Made by a program: the position numbers and the translations under genes. Of a DNA stretch of 64,000 nt, positions 58,788 through 64,000 are shown in pieces. The stretch is from Oxytricha trifallax (Eukaryota > Ciliophora > Spirotrichea > Sporadotrichida > Oxytrichidae), in contig ARYC01017312.1 of NCBI GenBank assembly GCA_000711775.1, positions 124,001-188,000 on the forward strand, written 5' to 3'. Position 1 is the stretch's first letter. The number at the start of each line of letters is the position of its first letter. The notes beneath the pieces are model-generated. The model made no database searches. It was not told the origin of the DNA and was given only the letters and a program-made list of their open reading frames with translations.

Positions 58788-59322
58788 ATGAAAATAGCAT
58801 AATTATAGGTGAGTAATTTTAATTAATCAACTTTGCACATGTTTGAATTTAATATTAAAATAAATATATATTTTTTTAGGTACTCTACAGCAGATTTTTA
58901 TGTATAAACCTGTTTTGCGGTAGAGTACCCTAATTATATTAATTAAATAAAATAAAATATTGCATCACTTTTAACAGAAAATACACGCTAAAATATAATT
59001 ATATTAATAAGTTTTAAATTTAGTAACCTAATACTGTTAAAGGAAACATGATTTAAACAAACTTAATTTTTAAAATAGAATTTTTTAATTTTATTATTTC
59101 TTTATATTACAGTTTAATTAAATGCATTTTCTGCAAAAAGTAATGCAACATTTTATTTTATTTAATTAATATAATTAAGGTACTCTACCGCAAAAAAGGT
59201 TTATGCATAAAAATTAGCAGTAGAGTACCTAAAAAATATATTTATTTTAATATTAAATTCAAACATGTGCAAAGTTGATTAATTAAAATTACTCACCTAT
59301 AATTATGCTATTTTCACTACTT
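58788..59322. mobile_element. 535-bp foldback element
   Basis: Two ~198-bp inverted arms (58788 to about 58986, and about 59124 to 59322) around an AT-rich loop. Each arm also contains a smaller palindrome built on GGTACTCTAC...GTAGAGTACC (58879-58927 and 59180-59228). No ORF. The flanks are both AT-rich and no exact duplication could be fixed. Confidence 0.85.
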
Positions 59323-60049
59323 AATTTTCATAATAAACAATTTTCATACATTAAAAACTAAATATCTTAGAATCTATGAGTAAAACTAAATTAATATTTG
59401 TTTAAGAAATTAAGTAACTAATTCTAATATTAGAATTAAATTAATAAAAGCGACACTCAAATATGAAAAAGAAAGATTAAAACTTACTCAAAGTCTTTCA
59501 TTTTATGTCGATTTTATTATTTACATCCCCTATTAAAAGCTTGCCAAATTTTAAATATTAAATCTATTTAAATTTTATCCTTAATTATTTTATATAAATT
59601 CCATATTATATTTAAAGAGAACCCAATTATAAACTTATGTTGTTTTAGCTACTTAAATTAAATCAATTGTTTTTATTATTATATATGCTTGCATAAACTC
59701 ATTCCTTGTCTTTGAAGCTTTAAATGATAATAAAGCAACGATATAAAATAATTATATATATATATATATATATTAATCTCCATAAATGATTGACTTTAAA
59801 TTTAAAATATTAGAAGCAATACCAAGCAACAAATGGTTTGAGTAAACAACTTTCAAATTGTGAATTAAAGCGAATATAGTAATTTAAGAGTGAAGATAAA
59901 ATATAAATGCAAGAATAAATTGAAAAAAACGTTAGTAATGGTCTTTGCATTGTCTAAATAAAGTTATCATCTTCATCATCATTATCTTTTTGTAATTTTC
60001 TTTTAGTAATTGAATCAGTAAAATTTGATTGAAATTTAAGTTAATTAAC
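59323..60049. other. AT-rich region
   Basis: AT-rich DNA with an (AT)n run near 59754-59772. The left end of element C should be here; no inverted repeat was recognised. Confidence 0.45.
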
Positions 60050-60952
60050 ATCTTAATATAAAAACAGGATGTATATTAGAGCTAGTTCCCATTATAGTCC
60101 ACCATTTACTTATTTTGTGAGACCTGCTAAATATTTCCAAGTATGGACCACCAGATATAAGTCTTTCAACTATTTTGTAGAGTCCCTCAGGTTTCTATGA
60201 TATCTATCGCATTAGCTCTACTATCACATTCAAACTTGATTTCATTTTGTTAAATGATTTATTATTTTCATAGCTTTCTTTGAAACCAACTAGGCAAATC
60301 TTAAATCCATGATGAATACATCTTCCAGGTCCTTTGTAGATATTTCCTTACTTGTTCATCTTTATCCAAACAATTGTTTCCACCCATATGTAGCCATGCT
60401 TTTTGAAGAATAACATAGCCATTTCCTATTTGCAATTAGTCACACATAAACAAGTAGCCTTCTTGTTGTATAAGGCGCATGGGAATATCTTTTATCTGTT
60501 TATCTGAAAGACAGTCATAAGGTAAATCAAAGCAGTTTAGTTGGCAAGGATGGTCCATTACTACGGCTCTGAATAATGTTCCTAATATAAATTGCTAGTT
60601 CTTATGCAATTCTTCCCAGAATTCATTTACTCTCATATCACATTCAATAACTATAGAATCTTAAAGTAGGTAGGTCTGCTTTATGTAGTGATTTTCTAGT
60701 TGTCAAAGTTCTTTTATGAGTCTATTTTTAGTAATTTCTTGGCTTCTATTTTTGTGAAAACTGAGAGACTATCGGTTACTGAATCTGAAGTTGCATTCAT
60801 CACAGTTAAACGCCTTGCTCATGTATTTCTTAATCTTTTCAACGAGGTGATTTCTTGAGAATTGTTTATTGACTGATGACTATGTCTAAGTAAGTGACTG
60901 TGTATCTGCATGTTGAAACGGGACATTTGTGAGTCTTAGGAAGGGCTTCCAT
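60050..60952 (-). pseudogene. Zinc-finger MT-A70 adenine methyltransferase, copy C (decayed)
   Basis: ATG 60950-60952. The first finger starts HKCPVSTCRYT; the second, after a shift, is FNCDECNFRFSNRQSLSFH and aligns with copy B (YACNKCHRRYGNRQSLCRH). The MT-A70 part reads AVVMDHPCQL, with the catalytic Trp changed to Cys, then DIPMRLIQQEGYLFM, YLQRTWKMYSSWI and, after further shifts, LYKIVERLISGGPYLEIFS at the C-terminus (near 60066-60160). Several frameshifts and TGAs. It diverges from the transposase of element C, exactly as copy B does in element B. Confidence 0.82.
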
Positions 60953-61321
60953 ATTAATTTATTTATTTTTATTTTTTTCTCTCTCATTTATACTGTTCTT
61001 TCTTTAGGGGTATTAGAGTATTTAAAATGATGTCCGAATGTTGACAGTATCTTTTCTAAGGAATTTCAGTTTCATCTTCTTAAACTATTTACTATAATTA
61101 AACAATCAACTTTATTTTATACTCTAACTAAACAAATATTTTTTAATAACAACTTTATAATTAATTTAGAGTGTGTAAGTTTTGTCATAGCCTGTCGATT
61201 CTTGGATTTATAAATCAGAGGAAGAACGGTAGAAATGCTGAGCTATCGAGCTATTTCATAAATAACTAGGCAGTAAAATAAAAGTTTTTAAAAATTTGCA
61301 AATTATACAAAAAAATTTCGA
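60953..61321. promoter_or_regulatory. Divergent intergenic region, element C
   Basis: About 370 bp between the diverging methyltransferase and transposase genes; part of it may be the transposase N-terminus in another frame. No promoter motif can be defined. Confidence 0.3.
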
Positions 61322-62201
61322 ATGAAAGAGAAGAAGGAGTACACCAACATGAAAGTTTGGAGGCAAAGGTACTCATTAAAATGAATGAAAAGTTAACAAA
61401 GTAATCTTAAATATCTACTAATCTGTAAGCCTCTCTCACTTGCTAGGAAACTTTAGTTGAGCATTCATGAAAAACATTAGAAGAAAGATGTTTGCTCATT
61501 CATACATCTCATCCTGAGATTAAAATTTCAAGTTCTGCCTTATGTTAGCTTTACAAAAGTTCAAATGTAAAGAAGAAAATAATTAAACTCGTCAAGAAGC
61601 CTCAATTAAATTAGCTTCCTAAAAGATAACAAGCCCTTTATAATTTGCAACAAGGGATAGCTAATTACCTCCAGCTAGGGTTTATAATAGTGTTCATAGA
61701 TGAATTTATGTTTACTTATAACACAGTTCTAAGCTGAGAGTATAGCGCCAAAAATTATAATATCGCTCATTCCATGAACTCAGGAAAAAATACAACTATA
61801 GCAGTAGCAGCTGCAATATCTAATACATGTGGATTAGAGTATTTCTTAGCAATTCGGCAAATCTGTGAACTCTTAGAAGTTTGTTGACTTCTGCGAAAGG
61901 TTAATTGGGAAGTTAGGTACTAAGGATGCTGTATTCATAATGGACAATCTCAGAGTCCATCACAGCAACATAGTTAAATAATATTTTAAAAGCAGCAGAT
62001 ATTCCAGTACTCTTTACACCCTCATTCTTTCCTGATTCAAATCCAATTGAAATTTTTCAGCATAGTCAAACAGTAATATAAGAGAGATAAATTAGCAGCT
62101 TTATGCAATAACTTGGAGATAAAATAAAAAGAATTGGTGAGTTAAAGTTTTAGATGCTGCTTAGAAGAAAAGGTAGTAGAATTATGCGTTAATGGAATTG
62201 A
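61322..62201 (+). pseudogene. DD34E transposase, element C (frameshifted)
   Basis: Core motifs: first Asp in IVFIDEFMFTYNTV, second Asp in AVFIMDNLRVHHSNIVK, Glu in FPDSNPIEIFQHSQ after a one-base shift. The N-terminal half is broken but keeps a coding-like character. The last frame ends at TGA 62199-62201. Similar to the element B transposase (LFCDNLRIHHSKIVK). The start is uncertain; an ATG lies near 61322. Confidence 0.78.
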
Positions 62202-62396
62202 GAGAATTAATTAGTTAAGCTTGTGAATTAATTTAATTCAAATTAAATTGTTAATTTTGATATTTTTGGGGGTTAAGTTCTTGCTTTAAGTATGCTTGGG
62301 CTACGACTCTTTGCTGAAGGTCCGCATTCTTCATCTTAGTGTCTCTTGGCTTTTAAAATATCATCTAACCATTTTCTCCTCTAAGTCTCTTAAAGC

Positions 62397-62915
62397 TCAC
62401 CCCAATTTCTTGCTTCTGCTTAGGCTTTCTTTGGCCAACTTAGTGCTTTCTTTAAGTAGATGGATAGCTTTTCCTGGACACTCTAAATGTGAATAAAAAG
62501 TTGTCTAAATAATTTACTTGAAACAATTGGATGTTGAAGGAGTTTCTCATGCCAGCTATCAGAGACTAAGATATAGTTTTCTTTTCCTCATTCTTAGTTT
62601 TATCGTACCTGAGGTCTTGAGCAAGCTTAATGATTTTATTTGTGTATTCTGGCTCTATAGTGTTAACACAGCAAAGAAGTACTGTTTTTCAATAGGCTTC
62701 TTCTTATCATTCATGTCCGGCAAGTATTCCAGTATGTGTTTGTCGTCATCTATCTCCAGCATGATGTTCTTAATAGAGAGCTCCTCATATTTGGGAACTT
62801 TAATTATTTTAATTTCACTATTAGTGAAAACCATTTTTTCCTCTTTCAATATCTGCCCAAGGTAGTCTTTGTTTACAGACTCAGTTGGAGGGAGATGCAT
62901 ATTCAATATAAAAAG
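62397..62915 (-). pseudogene. Accessory-protein homologue, element C (two exons)
   Basis: Minus strand. Conserved features: MHLPPTESVNKDYLGQILKE, KIIKVPKYEELSIKN, HILEYLPD, YFFAVLTL; then a one-base shift into PEYTNKIIKLAQDLRYDKTK; then SDSWHEKLLQHPIVS before a 35-nt GT-AG intron (62483-62517); exon 2 KCPGKAIHLLKESTK ends at TGA 62397-62399. Alignment across the intron with TBE (SDTWLQELQKHPFIS/KKPGTAIYLMKERSK) is residue for residue. An in-frame ATG lies near 62900; coding upstream of it is likely but not clear. Confidence 0.78.
62483..62517 (-). other. Predicted 35-nt intron in accessory gene, element C
   Basis: Minus-strand GTAAAT...CACATTTAG, phase 1, same position as in TBE and the 34-kb element. 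Confidence 0.75.
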
Positions 62916-63497
62916 TAAAGCTAAAATTTTGCGTACAAACTTCAGTTAGGTATCTGTATATATCAGTTTTAGACCAAAACCGAGCTGAAAGTTGACTTGC
63001 TGGAATCTTTCTCGTCCCGTCAAGTGAGTCAAAACCTTGACTTGCCATCTAATTATATGTTATTTTTGTATTTATTTCCATATACTTCGATTTACTAATG
63101 TGATTAAAATTAACTAAATAATATAGAACTAATTTGTATATAAAATCTCATAATTTAATTAGGCATTTTAATTATATGCTTAGATATCTTTTTTGTGATT
63201 TAAAATTAATAATAATTTTAAGTTTGTGATTTATCACAAAAAAGTCTCAAATAATGCTAAAACTTGGGGAAATTTGTGATTAAAAAAAATAACTTCACCA
63301 TTTCTGAATTTTATAAATTTATGTGTTTTTAGTTTGTTTTATGCTCACAAGAGTTTATGACTAAAATTATAAGTATTTTGAATGATAAAATTTCTTGTGA
63401 TATAAATCTCAACATATTTCTGAATAAGATCTGTAAAATATATCTAAAATATAATTATTTTTCAAATTATTTAAATTAAAAAACCCGCACTTTATTC
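62916..63497. promoter_or_regulatory. Divergent intergenic region, element C accessory/third gene
   Basis: AT-rich with repeated TTTGTGAT motifs (about 63191, 63224, 63269), as in the equivalent interval of element B. A short GC-richer patch lies at 62975-63050. Shared motifs suggest a regulatory role, but this is inference. Confidence 0.4.
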
Positions 63498-64000
63498 ATG
63501 GAGATCGAGAGCGGTAAGTTTTATATCCTTTATATTGACAGTCCTTCTTTAGAAAATCATCCTTAATCTATTAAATCATCCTTAAGCTCGATTGTTGACA
63601 GCTGCTCTTCAGACTAGTCTTGACATGATAGTAACGATGCCGATATATAAGGAAGAAAAAGATGAGAGTTCAAAATTATTAAAAGCAGAAAAGCAAAATG
63701 ACTAAGGCAGCTAAAGATCAACTTAAACTTATCACTTAAAATTTTACAAAAACTTTTGGTATGGTCAAGAATGACATTGAAAAAATTACTGAGGGACCTC
63801 TGCTGAAAGGTGTTAACAAGGAGGACATTCAAAACTTTATCAGGGTTGAGCGTCAATAAGTTAAAAGAGCAAAGTTGCTTTCGATTGATCATAATGCATC
63901 TATGACTGATTCAACTAATTAAGACCTTAAGTGAGCCTCGATTAAAAGAAAAAGAAAAGATTCAATTCCCTGTTATTAATTGAAGAAAGATTAAACATCA
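63498..64000 (+). pseudogene. Third gene of element C, N-terminal part (probable helicase gene)
   Basis: ATG 63498, about 40 codons to a TGA. A second frame from about 63700 is open for 78 codons (FGMVKNDIEKITEGPLLKGV, then NKEDIQNFIRVERQ) to TGA near 63933. Position and strand equal those of the helicase gene of element B, and the block PLL...KE-IQ--IR-E resembles its N-terminal region (PLLDLSKEIIQEVIRKE). The helicase motifs themselves would lie beyond the window. At least one frameshift. Confidence 0.5.

Larger units (their letters stand above)
60050..64000 (+). mobile_element. Element C: second methyltransferase/helicase-type transposon (right end outside window)
   Basis: Gene order: MT-A70 (minus), transposase (plus), accessory protein (minus), start of a third gene (plus, cut by the window end). 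This is the mirror image of element B. Ends are not identified; coordinates are those of the visible genes. Confidence 0.7.

Noticed and set aside
1..64000. Long TGA-free frames taken as genes by length alone
   Set aside because: With TGA as the only stop in very AT-rich DNA, open frames of 50-150 codons are expected by chance. I required domains, homology between copies or clear composition.

Overview
The window reads as germline (micronuclear) DNA of a spirotrich ciliate of the Oxytricha/Sterkiella/Stylonychia type. Real reading frames run through TAA and TAG (read as Gln) and end at TGA. The DNA is very AT-rich, and two elements have the C4A4-tipped ends and AAT target duplications of telomere-bearing (TBE) transposons. 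With TGA as the only stop, AT-rich DNA is open for long stretches by chance, so I call genes from homology, conserved motifs or composition, not from ORF length.

Layout. 1-13.1 kb: AT-rich DNA with weak coding-like islands and one palindromic MITE. 13.1-17.1 kb: TBE copy 1, inverted, with the zinc-finger/kinase gene mostly deleted and carrying a 1.5-kb insert that encodes an unknown 418-aa protein. 17.1-22.5 kb: AT-rich, one coding-like island. 22.5-29.1 kb: TBE copy 2, with a transposase that is intact once a 49-nt intron is removed; it contains three further insertions and itself sits in an older relative's transposase. 30.3-31.9 kb: a foldback element with a 10-bp target duplication. 33.7-35.7 kb: a diverged transposase plus convergent small-protein gene. 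36.3-39.2 kb: a GC-richer element with C4A4 inverted ends. 39.5-47.7 kb and 60-64 kb: larger relatives of TBE in which the third gene is an SF2 helicase (seen clearly only in the first) and a fourth gene encodes a zinc-finger MT-A70 adenine methyltransferase. Between these lie a 1.2-kb element with an 8-bp duplication, a third MITE, a 535-bp foldback, and kinase-like fragments that may be somatic (macronuclear-destined) segments.

How the parts fit. Five diverged elements share a core of a DD34E transposase and a small accessory protein, convergent in TBE copies 1 and 2, the 34-kb element and elements B and C. The accessory gene keeps the same phase-1 mini-intron in TBE, in the 34-kb element and in element C. 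The cargo varies: zinc-finger kinase in TBE, helicase plus zinc-finger MT-A70 methyltransferase in elements B and C. Most copies are broken by frameshifts and TGAs. I could not define MDS/IES pointers by eye, and no rRNA, tRNA or CRISPR was recognised.
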